The notes beneath the pieces are model-generated. The model ran no database searches. It was not told the DNA's origin and saw only the letters and a program-made list of their open reading frames with translations. A program made the position numbers and the translations under genes. Positions 10,105-20,688 of a DNA stretch of 64,000 nucleotides are shown here, piece after piece. The stretch lies in contig NZ_JACDRR010000011.1 in NCBI RefSeq assembly GCF_013449375.1, positions 275,216 to 339,215 on the forward strand, given 5' to 3'. The stretch comes from Pectobacterium sp. CFBP8739 (GTDB lineage: Bacteria; Pseudomonadota; Gammaproteobacteria; Enterobacterales; Enterobacteriaceae). How positions within the stretch are numbered: position 1 is the first letter of the stretch; every line of letters starts with the position of its first letter.

Positions 10105-10209
10105 ATGTTGAGTGACACTTGTAGAGAAAAAAATGAGTTAGCCATGAGGTTACCAGGTGATATCCTCCGTGTTACTGCTCGATTTATATTATTGATGGGA
10201 ATGCAATAA
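10105..10209 (+). CDS. possible micro-ORF 1 (34 aa), unknown
   Basis: A 34-codon frame begins 4 bases after a strong AAAAGGGGAGT ribosome binding site, which is much better than chance. The product is basic at its start and hydrophobic at its end (FILLMGMQ). I recognise no family. Its stop overlaps the start of the next tiny ORF in a TAATG arrangement, suggesting translational coupling. It could equally be a decayed gene fragment or a leader peptide for the downstream symporter gene. Confidence 0.3.
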   Translation: MLSDTCREKNELAMRLPGDILRVTARFILLMGMQ

Positions 10210-10316
10210 TGTTCCCAATTAACGAGTATTCTGCATCAAGATACAGACAATATTACGAAAAAAATGGGATAGATCGTAAGGCGATGACGAGAATGCATCG
10301 ATCGGCGAATTCTTAA
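10209..10316 (+). CDS. possible micro-ORF 2 (35 aa), unknown
   Basis: This frame starts within the stop codon of the preceding micro-ORF (TAATG) and encodes a basic, Tyr- and Arg-rich 35-aa peptide (SASRYRQYYEKNG in the middle). No family recognised. It ends 45 bp before the symporter start. Support rests only on the coupled arrangement and the good binding site of the first ORF. Confidence 0.25.
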   Translation: MFPINEYSASRYRQYYEKNGIDRKAMTRMHRSANS

Positions 10317-10361
10317 GAATAATGCGTATTGTCTGATGCTATTCATTATCATGAGGTTACT

Positions 10362-11666
10362 ATGAAAAAGAACAGCTTATTGTTTTTTATCGCCTTAGCT
10401 ATTGTTCTCGGAATTATTGTCGGCGGGGTTTGTCATTCTGTATTAACTGAGCAGCAAACCAAAGAAGTCGTTTCCTACTTTAATTTAGTGACCGATGTTT
10501 TTCTCCGCCTGATAAAAATGATTATTGCGCCATTGGTATTCGCAACATTGGTCTCTGGTCTTGCCAGTATGGGGAATTCTTCCTCCGTCGGCAGAATAGG
10601 GCTAAAGGCCATGATATGGTTTATTTGTTCTTCAGTCGTTTCTCTCTTCATTGGCATGTTATTGGCAAATATCTTCGAACCTGGCGTTGGCATGAACCTC
10701 GCCGTTCCGAGTACGCCAACAGTGGTAGATACCGGCGTAAGCACTGGCGGATTTACGCTGAAAAGCTTCATTGCGCATATATTTCCACGCAGTATCGTCG
10801 AAGCCATGGCGAATAACGAAATATTGCAGATTCTGGTGTTCTCAATGTTCTTCGGTTCTGCATTGGCTTTTGTTAAAGGCCAAAACAAGCATGCCGTTAC
10901 CATGGAGACGATGGTAGAAGAACTGGCGAAAGTGATGTTTCGGGTGACGGACTATGTCATGCGATTAGCGCCGCTGGCCGTGTTTTCCTCGCTGGCGTCT
11001 TCTATTACGACCGAAGGGCTAGGGCTTCTCCTCGATTTTGGCAAAGTCATTGGTGAATTCTACCTTGGTCTGGCGCTGCTGTGGGGGCTCATGTTCGGTG
11101 CCGGGACGCTGTTCCTCGGGAAGAAAGCAACCTGGGGTCTGATCAAACTGCTGCGTGAGCCTAGTATGCTGGCGTTTGCGACGGCCAGTAGCGAAGCAGC
11201 CTATCCGAAAACAATGGAAGCGCTGAGCGAATTCGGCGTGCCTAAAAAAATCACCAGCTTCGTACTCCCGTTGGGGTATTCCTTTAACCTTGTCGGCTCC
11301 ATGATCTATCAGGCGTTTGCCATTCTGTTTATCGCGCAGGCTTACAACATCCACTTAAGTTTGACGGAGCAGACCCTGATTCTGCTGACGCTGATGATCA
11401 CCAGTAAAGGTATGGCTGGCGTAGCGCGTGCCGCCGTCGTCGTGGTTGCTGCAACATTGCCGATGTTCAGCTTACCCGAAGCGGGCATTTTGCTGATTAT
11501 TGGTATCGATCAGTTCCTGGATATGGGCCGCACGGCGACCAATGTGATTGGTAACGGCATGGCGACCGCAGTTGTGGCCAAGCTGGAGCGAAACCACGAT
11601 CTGGAAGAACCCGATCATGATCATGCCGACGAAGAAGCAACGGTGATAGCAACTGGGAATGTCTAA
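10362..11666 (+). CDS. dicarboxylate/amino acid:cation symporter (GltP/DctA family)
   Basis: Inner-membrane secondary transporter of the DAACS family, 434 aa, with about eight membrane segments and two re-entrant loops. Family signatures are clear: the serine-rich hairpin ATASSEAAYPKTMEAL, and the TM8 motif MGRTATNVIGN that binds substrate and cation. The first residues are hydrophobic after a two-lysine start; the C-terminal tail is acidic and histidine-bearing (EEPDHDHADEEA). It would import glutamate, aspartate or C4-dicarboxylates; substrate cannot be decided here. Monocistronic, with a terminator right after it. Confidence 0.9.
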   Translation: MKKNSLLFFIALAIVLGIIVGGVCHSVLTEQQTKEVVSYFNLVTDVFLRLIKMIIAPLVFATLVSGLASMGNSSSVGRIGLKAMIWFICSSVVSLFIGMLLANIFEPGVGMNLAVPSTPTVVDTGVSTGGFTLKSFIAHIFPRSIVEAMANNEILQILVFSMFFGSALAFVKGQNKHAVTMETMVEELAKVMFRVTDYVMRLAPLAVFSSLASSITTEGLGLLLDFGKVIGEFYLGLALLWGLMFGAGTLFLGKKATWGLIKLLREPSMLAFATASSEAAYPKTMEALSEFGVPKKITSFVLPLGYSFNLVGSMIYQAFAILFIAQAYNIHLSLTEQTLILLTLMITSKGMAGVARAAVVVVAATLPMFSLPEAGILLIIGIDQFLDMGRTATNVIGNGMATAVVAKLERNHDLEEPDHDHADEEATVIATGNV

Positions 11667-11695
11667 ATTCGCGTCAGGTTAATACATTGAGACAG

Positions 11696-11717
11696 ACGGC
11701 CTTCGGGCCGTTTTTCT
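11696..11717 (+). terminator. symporter-gene terminator
   Basis: Perfect 6-bp stem (acggcc / ggccgt) with a TTCG tetraloop and five T residues, about 30 bp after the symporter stop codon. Confidence 0.92.
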
Positions 11718-11869
11718 CTTCTACTTTCGCTCTCCTCTGCTTGCTGCTTTTACTGTCTGCTATCCTCTTCACGTTCCCATTGACACTTATTCCGACTTGC
11801 CTCTTTTCAATAGCTAACGACTATCGCTGCGTTCATATTGCATTGTTGCAAAAACGTTATTTTTTGTTT

Positions 11870-11889
11870 GTGTTATCTTTAAATAACAC
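11870..11889. promoter_or_regulatory. inverted repeat upstream of acnA, possible operator
   Basis: Perfect 7-bp arms separated by six bases, about 85 bp before the acnA start codon. E. coli acnA is controlled by several stress and iron regulators, but this palindrome does not match a consensus I can name. Confidence 0.3.
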
Positions 11890-11972
11890 CGCAAGAACGG
11901 GCCGGTTATTGATTGAACGCCTGATGCAGAATAACGAATATGCCCGAAAAACAAGTTAATTTGGGAGGCAGC

Positions 11973-14645
11973 ATGTCATCACACCTTCGCGACACTTGTC
12001 TGGACACACTGACGGTACAACAGCAGATTTACCATTACTACAGTCTGCCAAAGGCGGCAAAAACGCTCGGCAGCATCGATAAATTGCCGAAATCACTCAA
12101 GGTGCTGCTAGAAAATTTATTGCGCCATCAGGACGGCGACACGGTCGAGCAGGACGATCTTCAGGCGGTGGTGGACTGGCTGAAGACAGGCCATGTTGAT
12201 CGGGAAATTGCCTATCGTCCTGCGCGTGTATTAATGCAAGATTTTACCGGCGTGCCTGCCGTGGTCGATCTCGCGGCAATGCGAGCGGCGGTGAAACGGC
12301 TGGGCGGCGATGTGAATAAGGTTAACCCGCTGTCGCCAGTTGATTTGGTTATTGACCATTCGGTGACGGTTGATCACTTCGGCGATCGTCAGGCGCTCAC
12401 GGATAACACACAGCTGGAAATGGCGCGTAACCGTGAACGCTATGAGTTTCTGCGCTGGGGGCAAAATGCCTTTAGCCACTTTAGCGTCGTGCCGCCGGGA
12501 ACCGGAATTTGCCATCAGGTGAATCTGGAGTATCTGGCTAAGGCCATCTGGCATGAAAAGCAGGGCGATAAACAGTTCGCCTATCCCGATACGCTGGTGG
12601 GAACCGATTCGCATACCACGATGATTAATGGTTTAGGTGTGCTCGGCTGGGGCGTCGGCGGGATAGAAGCCGAGGCTGCGATGCTGGGGCAGCCTGTTTC
12701 GATGCTGATCCCTGATGTCGTCGGCGTGAAACTCAGCGGCAAGATGCGAGAGGGGATAACAGCAACCGATCTGGTGCTGACGGTCACACAGATGCTGCGT
12801 AAGCACGGCGTGGTCGGTAAGTTTGTGGAATTTTACGGCGATGGACTGGATTCGCTGCCGCTGGCGGATCGCGCAACCATCGCCAACATGGCACCGGAAT
12901 ATGGTGCGACCTGCGGCTTTTTCCCTATCGATCAAATCACGCTGGATTATATGCGGTTGACCAACCGCCCAGAAGAACAGATCGCGCTGGTGGAAGCTTA
13001 CAGTAAGCAGCAAGGGCTGTGGCGTAATACGGGTGATGAACCGGTATTTACCAGCCAGCTCGCGCTGGATTTGGCGACGGTGGAAACCAGTCTGGCAGGG
13101 CCGAAACGCCCGCAGGATCGTGTGCCGTTAGCTGGCGTGCCGGAAGCCTTTCAAGCCAGTCGGGAGTTGGATGTCAGCACGGTGAAGAATCGTTCGGACT
13201 ATGAAGAATTCACGTTGGAAGGCGAAACACACCGTCTGCATCAAGGCGCGGTCGTGATCGCTGCGATCACGTCCTGCACCAATACCTCTAACCCGAGCGT
13301 GCTGATGACAGCCGGGCTGCTGGCAAAAAATGCCGTAGAGCGCGGTCTGAAAACCAAACCGTGGGTGAAAACGTCGTTAGCACCCGGATCACGCGTCGTA
13401 ACCGATTACTATGCTAAAGCGGGATTGACGCCGTACCTTGATGAACTGGGGTTCAATCTTGTCGGCTACGGCTGTACCACCTGTATCGGTAACTCCGGCC
13501 CGCTGCCGGACGCGATCGAAGCCGCGATAAAAACAGGCGATTTGACGGTTGGCGCGGTGCTGTCAGGCAACCGTAATTTTGAAGGCCGCATCCATCCTCT
13601 GGTGAAAACGAACTGGCTGGCATCGCCGCCGCTGGTGGTCGCGTATGCGCTGGCGGGGAATATGAACGTCGATCTGACCCAAGAACCGCTGGGTGAAGAT
13701 CGTGACGGAAACGCCGTCTACCTGAAAGATATCTGGCCGTCGACGAAAGCGGTGGCGGATGCCGTATTGAATGTCAGCGCGGGCATGTTCCACAAGCAAT
13801 ATGCTGCCGTGTTTGAAGGCACGCAGGAGTGGCAAGACATCGAGGTCGATAACCATCCTACCTACCAATGGCCGGAAGCATCGACCTACATTCGTCAGAC
13901 GCCTTTCTTTCTGGAAATGGGGAAAGAACCTGAACCGGTTCAGGATATCCACAACGCGCGTATTCTGGCGCTGTTGGGCGATTCGGTCACCACCGACCAT
14001 ATCTCACCAGCCGGTAATATCAAGCGCGATAGCCCGGCAGGAAAATATTTGCTGGAGCGTGGCGTCGAAACCGCGGAATTCAACTCTTATGGTTCACGGC
14101 GCGGTAACCACGAAGTGATGATGCGCGGGACGTTTGCCAACATCCGTATTCGTAATGAGATGGTGCCGGGTAAAGAGGGTGGTTATACCCGCCATATCCC
14201 GTCGCAGAATGAGATGACAATTTATGATGCGGCAATGCGCTACAAGGAGGAGAATATCCCGCTGGCGCTGTTTGCTGGGAAAGAGTATGGCTCCGGTTCC
14301 AGCCGCGACTGGGCCGCGAAAGGCCCGCGCTTACTGGGCGTTCGTGTGGTAATTGCCGAATCGTTCGAACGTATTCACCGTTCTAACCTGATCGGAATGG
14401 GGATCCTGCCGCTGGAGTTTCCCGAAGGCGTGACGCGTAAGACGTTGAAGCTCACTGGGGATGAGCAGATTTCGATTACGGGATTAAATCAACTGACGCC
14501 GGGGGCGACGGTTGAGGTCAATATCACGGATGCCAGTGGTAACACGCAGACCATCAGCACCCGCTGCCGTATCGATACCCGCAACGAACTGACCTACTAC
14601 CAGAACGACGGCATCCTGCATTACGTTATCCGTAATATGCTGTAA
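11973..14645 (+). CDS. acnA: aconitate hydratase A
   Basis: TCA-cycle aconitase of the AcnA/IRP1 type, 890 aa, interconverting citrate and isocitrate. The [4Fe-4S] ligands are in SCTNTSNP and [11 protein letters not shown]; other hallmarks are [38 protein letters not shown] and the C-terminal swivelling domain with [18 protein letters not shown]. Start MSSHLRDT follows a GGGAGGC site; 11 upstream in-frame codons lack support. AcnA is the stress-stable aconitase and its apo-form binds mRNA in E. coli. Order acnA then ribA-pgpB is conserved, with a 3-kb insertion here. Confidence 0.98.
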   Translation: MSSHLRDTCLDTLTVQQQIYHYYSLPKAAKTLGSIDKLPKSLKVLLENLLRHQDGDTVEQDDLQAVVDWLKTGHVDREIAYRPARVLMQDFTGVPAVVDLAAMRAAVKRLGGDVNKVNPLSPVDLVIDHSVTVDHFGDRQALTDNTQLEMARNRERYEFLRWGQNAFSHFSVVPPGTGICHQVNLEYLAKAIWHEKQGDKQFAYPDTLVGTDSHTTMINGLGVLGWGVGGIEAEAAMLGQPVSMLIPDVVGVKLSGKMREGITATDLVLTVTQMLRKHGVVGKFVEFYGDGLDSLPLADRATIANMAPEYGATCGFFPIDQITLDYMRLTNRPEEQIALVEAYSKQQGLWRNTGDEPVFTSQLALDLATVETSLAGPKRPQDRVPLAGVPEAFQASRELDVSTVKNRSDYEEFTLEGETHRLHQGAVVIAAITSCTNTSNPSVLMTAGLLAKNAVERGLKTKPWVKTSLAPGSRVVTDYYAKAGLTPYLDELGFNLVGYGCTTCIGNSGPLPDAIEAAIKTGDLTVGAVLSGNRNFEGRIHPLVKTNWLASPPLVVAYALAGNMNVDLTQEPLGEDRDGNAVYLKDIWPSTKAVADAVLNVSAGMFHKQYAAVFEGTQEWQDIEVDNHPTYQWPEASTYIRQTPFFLEMGKEPEPVQDIHNARILALLGDSVTTDHISPAGNIKRDSPAGKYLLERGVETAEFNSYGSRRGNHEVMMRGTFANIRIRNEMVPGKEGGYTRHIPSQNEMTIYDAAMRYKEENIPLALFAGKEYGSGSSRDWAAKGPRLLGVRVVIAESFERIHRSNLIGMGILPLEFPEGVTRKTLKLTGDEQISITGLNQLTPGATVEVNITDASGNTQTISTRCRIDTRNELTYYQNDGILHYVIRNML

Positions 14646-14658
14646 TTTTATATCTGGT

Positions 14659-14687
14659 CACCGAGGGCAGAAAACCTGCTCTCGGTG
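14659..14687 (+). terminator. hairpin after acnA
   Basis: A 12-bp stem with one mismatch (caccgagggcag / ctgctctcggtg) around a short A-rich loop. No T-run follows, so termination may be weak or it may protect the 3' end. Confidence 0.6.
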
Positions 14688-14718
14688 GATTGGATCAGCC
14701 CGAAGCATAACAAGTACA

Positions 14719-15150
14719 TCAATAATAAGCGGCTTCATCCTTCCTGAGTGGTACGCTTTGGACACTGCCGTTGGTAAACGCTATTGCAGACACGATGCTT
14801 CTTCGTGAGTCACCGTATTTTTTCGATTGCAGGATATACCTGACGACGTATGTGCTGTCGTCTAAAAAGTGGTAAAAAGAAGGAGGAAGACACAGTTCAC
14901 CCTGTGTAACGACTACGCTGGGATTTTCATACAGCGTCCATTCCTGTGGTTGAGCGGTTCTTATGCTGATCGCAATGAGAGTAGGCTGGTAATCCCGAGC
15001 ATCGCTAACTAAAAAGCAGAGATCGCTTCCCAATTGTTTGACTGATGTCAATTCGTCTGGCTTCAGGCGATCGCCCGAACCGGGGCAACCGACAAGAAGA
15101 AAACTCGTCACTATAAGCAGAAGCGCAAACAATTTTGCAGTAAATGTCAT
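14719..15150 (-). CDS. putative periplasmic lipoprotein, possible T6SS-type immunity protein
   Basis: 143-aa lipoprotein with a hydrophobic signal and lipobox LLVGC (C22), followed by a beta-rich domain with two conserved-looking cysteines (SDLCFLVSD and GELCLPPS). It resembles small lipoproteins annotated as putative type VI secretion immunity proteins in Pectobacterium and relatives; that resemblance is from memory and not tested. It lies 2 bp downstream of the frameshifted HExxH gene in the same direction, the usual effector-immunity arrangement. Start at MTFTAKLF with GGAA upstream. The gene itself is intact. Confidence 0.65.
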   Translation of the reverse strand: MTFTAKLFALLLIVTSFLLVGCPGSGDRLKPDELTSVKQLGSDLCFLVSDARDYQPTLIAISIRTAQPQEWTLYENPSVVVTQGELCLPPSFYHFLDDSTYVVRYILQSKKYGDSRRSIVSAIAFTNGSVQSVPLRKDEAAYY

Positions 15151-15152
15151 CG

Positions 15153-15685
15153 TTAATTCCAAGGAAAGAACTGCATGGTTTTTTGATATTGTTGCCGTAT
15201 GGTGGCCTCAGAAGTATCGCCATCAAGGGTGACATCTCCGCGTGCTCTCAACATTTTCCACACTTGATAGCCGTATGTTTTTAAAACGAAATAATCAGCG
15301 ATTATTTGTGCCTGCTGTTCCATTGGATAGCATCTTAATGTGCGGTTACCAAGTTGGTAGCGATAACTGACAGCCCAACTGACCAAACCTCTAAAGATAT
15401 GACATTCATACCTCGCTCACGCTGCCAGACGTGGCTCATTTCATGAATAAAGAGGTGTTGGTTGGACATATTCGTGAGGGAAAAATCGTTGCTATACCAT
15501 GCCCGAAAATACAGTTCTCCATTTGGACTCATGGCGGTGTTTTTATCTTGAAGGCCGAATGGAAGGTAACTACCGTGATGAATCCAAACTTTGTGGTAGT
15601 GGATTGAATCACCAAAAATAGATTTAGCTAGCCTTATTTCACCAGACGTAAGCAGCCGCAAGCTCCCTTCTTTTTGATTGTCCAT
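15153..15685 (-). pseudogene. frameshifted HExxH metallopeptidase-like toxin/effector gene
   Basis: Two frames together encode one protein. The first, from ATG 15685 (GGAG site upstream), contains HEMSHVWQ with the zinc-metallopeptidase motif HExxH at residues 81-85 and runs to about residue 97. The second continues with GLVSWAVSYRYQ to the stop at 15153. The switch occurs at the AAA run 15393-15395; one extra A would restore a single frame of 177 codons. Homologues I recall are small proteins near vgrG/rhs genes, annotated as Rhs or type VI effectors. No vgrG, hcp or rhs is nearby. Either a real inactivation, a sequencing indel, or recoding. Confidence 0.7.
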
Positions 15686-15980
15686 AACAATCTCCACTTG
15701 CTGTCGCTACGTGGACGTATAGCTTGGACTATTGACGGTTAAAAATGAAGCGTTACACACAGCAGTGTAACGTTTCATTCTAGACGGTTAAGAAAGATAT
15801 ATTATCCCCGACGCACCAGCGCACGTTTCCCCACATGAAATGCTCGAATCCTCAGGTGAATTGTGGTTAGGTGGTCGTGACGCTAACTACATGGGGAATA
15901 AGTAAAAATTATTGCCCATCCATGCCTCGGAATCGCGGAAATGCCGCTTGAAGAATGACGGGGATATAACAGGAGGTTAT
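15686..15980. other. intergenic region with a short coding-like remnant
   Basis: Upstream region of both the leftward effector gene and the rightward binding-protein gene. An open stretch at 15792-15905 ends in a protein-like segment (GELWLGGRDANYMGNK) without a good start; it may be the scrap of a lost gene or chance. Confidence 0.4.
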
Positions 15981-17612
15981 ATGAATGAGTTAATTAAAAA
16001 ACGCTTCAAACACGCACTGCTGCTCACGCTGTGTACAACAGGCGCGATGACATCGGCTTTTGCTGCCCAGGTTCCTGCCGGGGCGGTACTGGCGGATAAA
16101 CAAGAGCTGGTGCGGGGCAACGGTTCAGAGCCGGCATCGTTGGATCCGCATAAGGTGGAAAGCGATGTTGAAGGTCACATCATCAATGATTTCTTCGATA
16201 ATCTGGTTCGCGTGGGCGATGACGGCACTATCGAGCCACGACTGGCGGAGCGCTGGGAGAATAAAGACAACACGGTGTGGACGTTCCATCTGCGGCCTGA
16301 TGCCAAATGGTCCGATGGTTCACCAATTACTGCGGACGATGTGGTTTACAGTTGGCGACGCCTTGGTGACCCGAAAACGCTGTCACCGTACGGTAGCTAT
16401 GTCGCCAGTATGTATGTGAAAAATGCGGCGGATATTCTGGCGGGCAAGAAAACGCCAGATTCCTTGGGTATCAAAGCGCTGGATAGTCATACCGTAGAAG
16501 TGACGCTGGAGCATCCGCTTTCCTATTTCCTGGAAATGTCGGCTTACCATGTACTGGTACCATTACCGAAAGCGGTGCTTGAAAAACATCCGGAAAACTG
16601 GACGCAGGTCGGCAATTTTGTCAGCAGTGGTCCTTACACGCTAAGCGAGTGGGTCGTTAATGAACGTATCGTCGGCACGCGCAATAGCCAGTATTGGGAT
16701 AACGCACATACCGTGATTAACAAAGTGACGTACCTGCCGATCACTTCACAGGCGGCGGAACTGAATCGCTATAAGTCCGGTGAAGTTGACATTACTGGGC
16801 TGTTATCACCAATCCAGTTTGCATCGTTACAAAAAGAGTATCCGAAGGAGGTGAGAGTGTCACCGCTTCAAGGCACTTACTTCTATCAGTTTAATACGCA
16901 GAAGCCCCCGTTTAATGATGCTCGGGTACGCCGTGCATTAGATCTCAGTTTGGATAAGACGGTGATTGCAGAAAAAGTGATGGGCATGGGGCAAAAGCCC
17001 GCCTACAGTCTGGTTCCTTTGCATACGGGGGGATATAGTTTGCAAAATCCAGAATGGGCGAATTGGACACAGCAACAACGCAATGTAGAAGCGAAGAAAC
17101 TGTTAGCAGATGCCGGTTTTAATGAAAAGAACCCGCTGCGTTTTAACCTGCTTTACAACACGTCTGAATCCCATTTGCGTGTGGCGATTGCCGCCAGTTC
17201 CATGTGGAAGAAGAACCTCGGTGTCGAAGCCACATTACAGAATCAAGAGTGGAAAACCATGCTGGATACGATCCGCACTGGTAACTACGACGTGGTTCGG
17301 TATTCCTGGATTGGCGACTACAATGAACCAAGCACTTTTCTGGAAATTCTCCAATCGGGTAATAGTAACAATAACTCTAAATTCACTAGCCCAGAATATG
17401 ATGCCCTGCTGCAAAAAGCGCTAACGGCAAACAGTCGGCAGGAAAGACAGGCGATTTATCAACAGGCAATGATGATTTTGTCGCAACAAATCCCTTTATC
17501 TCCGATTTATCATTATTCTCAACCACAAATGGTGAAAACATATATCGGTGGTTTTTCACCTAATTTCCGTGGTGATTACTTCACGCAAGATATGTACATC
17601 CTCAAGCATTAA
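15981..17612 (+). CDS. peptide ABC transporter substrate-binding protein (OppA/MppA type)
   Basis: Periplasmic binding protein of the extracellular solute-binding family 5, 543 aa. A signal peptide ends near residue 28 (SAFA), followed by the MppA/OppA-like start VPAGAVLADKQELVRGNGSEPASLDP; later segments GTYYFQFNT-like, YNTSESH and SWIGDYNEPSTFLE match the family. MppA binds the murein tripeptide and uses the Opp permease; OppA binds oligopeptides. There are no permease or ATPase genes beside it, so it likely serves an Opp system encoded elsewhere, as MppA does. Start follows a perfect AGGAGG. Ended by a 10-bp hairpin. Confidence 0.88.
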   Translation: MNELIKKRFKHALLLTLCTTGAMTSAFAAQVPAGAVLADKQELVRGNGSEPASLDPHKVESDVEGHIINDFFDNLVRVGDDGTIEPRLAERWENKDNTVWTFHLRPDAKWSDGSPITADDVVYSWRRLGDPKTLSPYGSYVASMYVKNAADILAGKKTPDSLGIKALDSHTVEVTLEHPLSYFLEMSAYHVLVPLPKAVLEKHPENWTQVGNFVSSGPYTLSEWVVNERIVGTRNSQYWDNAHTVINKVTYLPITSQAAELNRYKSGEVDITGLLSPIQFASLQKEYPKEVRVSPLQGTYFYQFNTQKPPFNDARVRRALDLSLDKTVIAEKVMGMGQKPAYSLVPLHTGGYSLQNPEWANWTQQQRNVEAKKLLADAGFNEKNPLRFNLLYNTSESHLRVAIAASSMWKKNLGVEATLQNQEWKTMLDTIRTGNYDVVRYSWIGDYNEPSTFLEILQSGNSNNNSKFTSPEYDALLQKALTANSRQERQAIYQQAMMILSQQIPLSPIYHYSQPQMVKTYIGGFSPNFRGDYFTQDMYILKH

Positions 17613-17622
17613 TCCCAATAAA

Positions 17623-17645
17623 ACAGCCGGTTAAAAACCGGCTGT
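17623..17645. terminator. terminator between binding-protein gene and ribA
   Basis: Perfect 10-bp stem (acagccggtt / aaccggctgt) with an AAA loop between two convergent genes. The left flank is A-rich, which suits leftward termination of ribA as well. Confidence 0.85.
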
Positions 17646-17684
17646 CGTCATTGAAAGATACGATCCTGACGTGAAGCGGGATCG

Positions 17685-18278
17685 CTATTTCATATCCAGC
17701 AGGTGCCCCATTTTGGCGGCTTTGGTCGCCAGATAGTTCTCATTCTTCGGATTACGCCCGACGAGTAATGGCACGCGCTCAACGATATTGATCCCTGCTT
17801 CGTTGAGTATTTTCACTTTCTGCGGGTTATTGGTCAGCAGGCGGACTTCATCAACGCCCAGCAGCTTGAACATATCAGCGCACAGTGTGAAATCACGCTC
17901 GTCGGCGGCGAATCCAAGCTGTTGGTTGGCTTCCACCGTATCGGCTCCCAGATCCTGTAACGCATAGGCGCGGATCTTATTGAGCAGCCCAATATTACGA
18001 CCTTCCTGACGGTGGTATAACAGCACGCCGCGGCCTTCTTCGGCGATGTGGCCCAGTGCGGCTTCAAGCTGGAATCCACAGTCACAGCGCAGGCTAAATA
18101 ACGCATCCCCTGTCAGACACTCGGAATGCACACGGGCAAGTACGGGTACTGAACCGGAAATATCACCATAAACCAGAGCAAGGTGATCGTGGCCTGTGGC
18201 AATCTCTTCAAAACCGACCATCAAGAAATCGCCCCACGGGGTGGGCAACTTGGCTTCCGCCACCCGTTTTAGCTGCAT
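17685..18278 (-). CDS. ribA: GTP cyclohydrolase II
   Basis: First committed enzyme of riboflavin synthesis, 197 aa, opening GTP to diaminohydroxyphosphoribosylaminopyrimidine with release of formate and pyrophosphate. The zinc site is [15 protein letters not shown] (three cysteines), followed by [11 protein letters not shown] and NPQKV motifs. Start [12 protein letters not shown] is family-typical with GGAGAAG upstream; the frame is open 31 codons further without support. No FMN riboswitch is visible in the leader. Divergent from pgpB, as in E. coli. Confidence 0.97.
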   Translation of the reverse strand: MQLKRVAEAKLPTPWGDFLMVGFEEIATGHDHLALVYGDISGSVPVLARVHSECLTGDALFSLRCDCGFQLEAALGHIAEEGRGVLLYHRQEGRNIGLLNKIRAYALQDLGADTVEANQQLGFAADERDFTLCADMFKLLGVDEVRLLTNNPQKVKILNEAGINIVERVPLLVGRNPKNENYLATKAAKMGHLLDMK

Positions 18279-18589
18279 ACTCTTCTCCAAAAATGCTGTA
18301 TCCAAAAAGCTTTTTCTAAAAAGCTGCTTTTTAAAAATAAAAGTGTTGAGGCGAATCCTACTGCGCTCCATCGCGCTTGACTAGCAAAAAAGCCTGTCGA
18401 AGAACGTCACAAAAATTGAATTACAACGTCACCAGATTGCGTCTGGTTTCAGATTCGTTGACAGAACTGGGCGCTATTTTACGCCATACTGACAGTCCAT
18501 GTCGGATTTTCTGATAGAATTGTGAAAATTTTGTTGCAAAGCATCATACTGAATTATGGGAAGAAACTATCTGTATTATGGGAAAAACT
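18279..18589. other. divergent intergenic region ribA / pgpB
   Basis: No gene seen. The ribA side has repeated AAAAAGC-type runs (18301-18335); a TTGACA box occurs at about 18459 toward pgpB. A nine-base direct repeat (attatggga) lies just before pgpB. Confidence 0.55.
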
Positions 18590-19366
18590 ATGTACGAAAT
18601 TGCCAAACGAACAACCATTGGTGCTGCGCTATTACTGATTATGCCAATGATTATCTGGATGAGCGGTTGGCAGTGGCAACCGGAGTATAACGGGCTCTGG
18701 TTACGCGTACTTTTCTGGATTACAGAAACGGTGACATCGCCGTGGGGCATTCTGACCAGCATCGTGCTGAGCATCTGGTTTCTCTGGTGCCTGCGTTTTC
18801 GTCTGAAACCCGCACTCGGTCTGTTAGTCATCATGGCGATTACCGTGCTGGTGGGTCAGGGTATCAAATCGGTGATTAAAGAGTGGGTGCAGGAGTCTCG
18901 GCCCTATGTCGTCTGGCTGGAGAAAAATCATCAGGTAGATGACAGCTATTTCTATTCGTTGCCGCGTAAAGAACGTGCTGAACTGGTGAAAACGCAGTTG
19001 CAGGACCAAACGCAGATTCCACAATGGCTGCGCAGCCACTGGCAGTTTGAAACCGGCTTCGCTTTCCCTTCTGGGCATACCCTGTTTGCTGCGACCTGGG
19101 CACTGCTGGGGGTTGGGCTGCTGTGGGCGCGTCGGCATTACAAAACGGTGGTGATCCTGATGCTATGGGCCAGCGGTGTCATGGGTAGCCGTCTGGTACT
19201 CGGCATGCATTGGCCGCAGGATCTGGTGGTGGCGACATTAATTAGCTGGTTGCTGGTGGTGGTCGCCAGCTGGTTGGCGCAGCGCTGGTGCGGCCCGCTC
19301 TCGATCCAGTATGAAGAAATTAAAGAACAGGCGGAGGAGGATGTCGCCGAAAATAAATCCTCGTAG
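18590..19366 (+). CDS. pgpB: phosphatidylglycerophosphatase B / undecaprenyl pyrophosphate phosphatase
   Basis: Integral inner-membrane PAP2-family phosphatase, 258 aa, with about six membrane segments. The three phosphatase motifs are visible: KEWVQESRP, FPSGHT and SRLVLGMHWPQD. PgpB dephosphorylates phosphatidylglycerol phosphate and undecaprenyl pyrophosphate at the periplasmic face. I start at MYEIAKRTTIG, which aligns residue for residue with E. coli PgpB; an ATG four codons upstream is possible. Followed in E. coli by lapA, but here the apiose cassette lies between. Confidence 0.94.
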   Translation: MYEIAKRTTIGAALLLIMPMIIWMSGWQWQPEYNGLWLRVLFWITETVTSPWGILTSIVLSIWFLWCLRFRLKPALGLLVIMAITVLVGQGIKSVIKEWVQESRPYVVWLEKNHQVDDSYFYSLPRKERAELVKTQLQDQTQIPQWLRSHWQFETGFAFPSGHTLFAATWALLGVGLLWARRHYKTVVILMLWASGVMGSRLVLGMHWPQDLVVATLISWLLVVVASWLAQRWCGPLSIQYEEIKEQAEEDVAENKSS

Positions 19367-20644
<1,278 letters not shown>

Positions 20645-20653
20645 TGAAGGCGA

Positions 20654-20671
20654 CAGGAGCGTCAGCTCCTG
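20654..20671 (+). terminator. intra-operon stem-loop after the binding-protein gene
   Basis: Perfect 7-bp stem (caggagc / gctcctg) with a GTCA loop, 9 bp after the stop codon and without a T-run. Such hairpins commonly protect the 3' end of binding-protein transcripts rather than terminate. Confidence 0.6.
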
Positions 20672-20688
20672 CTGATAAAGGAGTCGTT

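Larger units (their letters stand above)
11667..11972. other. acnA leader and promoter region
   Basis: Holds the symporter terminator and then an AT-rich acnA promoter region. A 7-bp perfect inverted repeat (gtgttat / ataacac) lies at 11870-11889. A frame of 90 codons here ends inside acnA and looks fortuitous. Confidence 0.6.

Noticed and set aside
10362..11666. Specific name gltP or dctA for the symporter
   Set aside because: Family motifs are clear but do not separate glutamate from C4-dicarboxylate carriers.
11687..11959. 90-codon hydrophobic frame before acnA
   Set aside because: Overlaps the symporter terminator, has no ribosome binding site and its hydrophobicity follows from T-rich DNA.
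18279..18589. FMN riboswitch upstream of ribA
   Set aside because: No conserved FMN aptamer segments are visible, and enterobacterial ribA normally lacks one.
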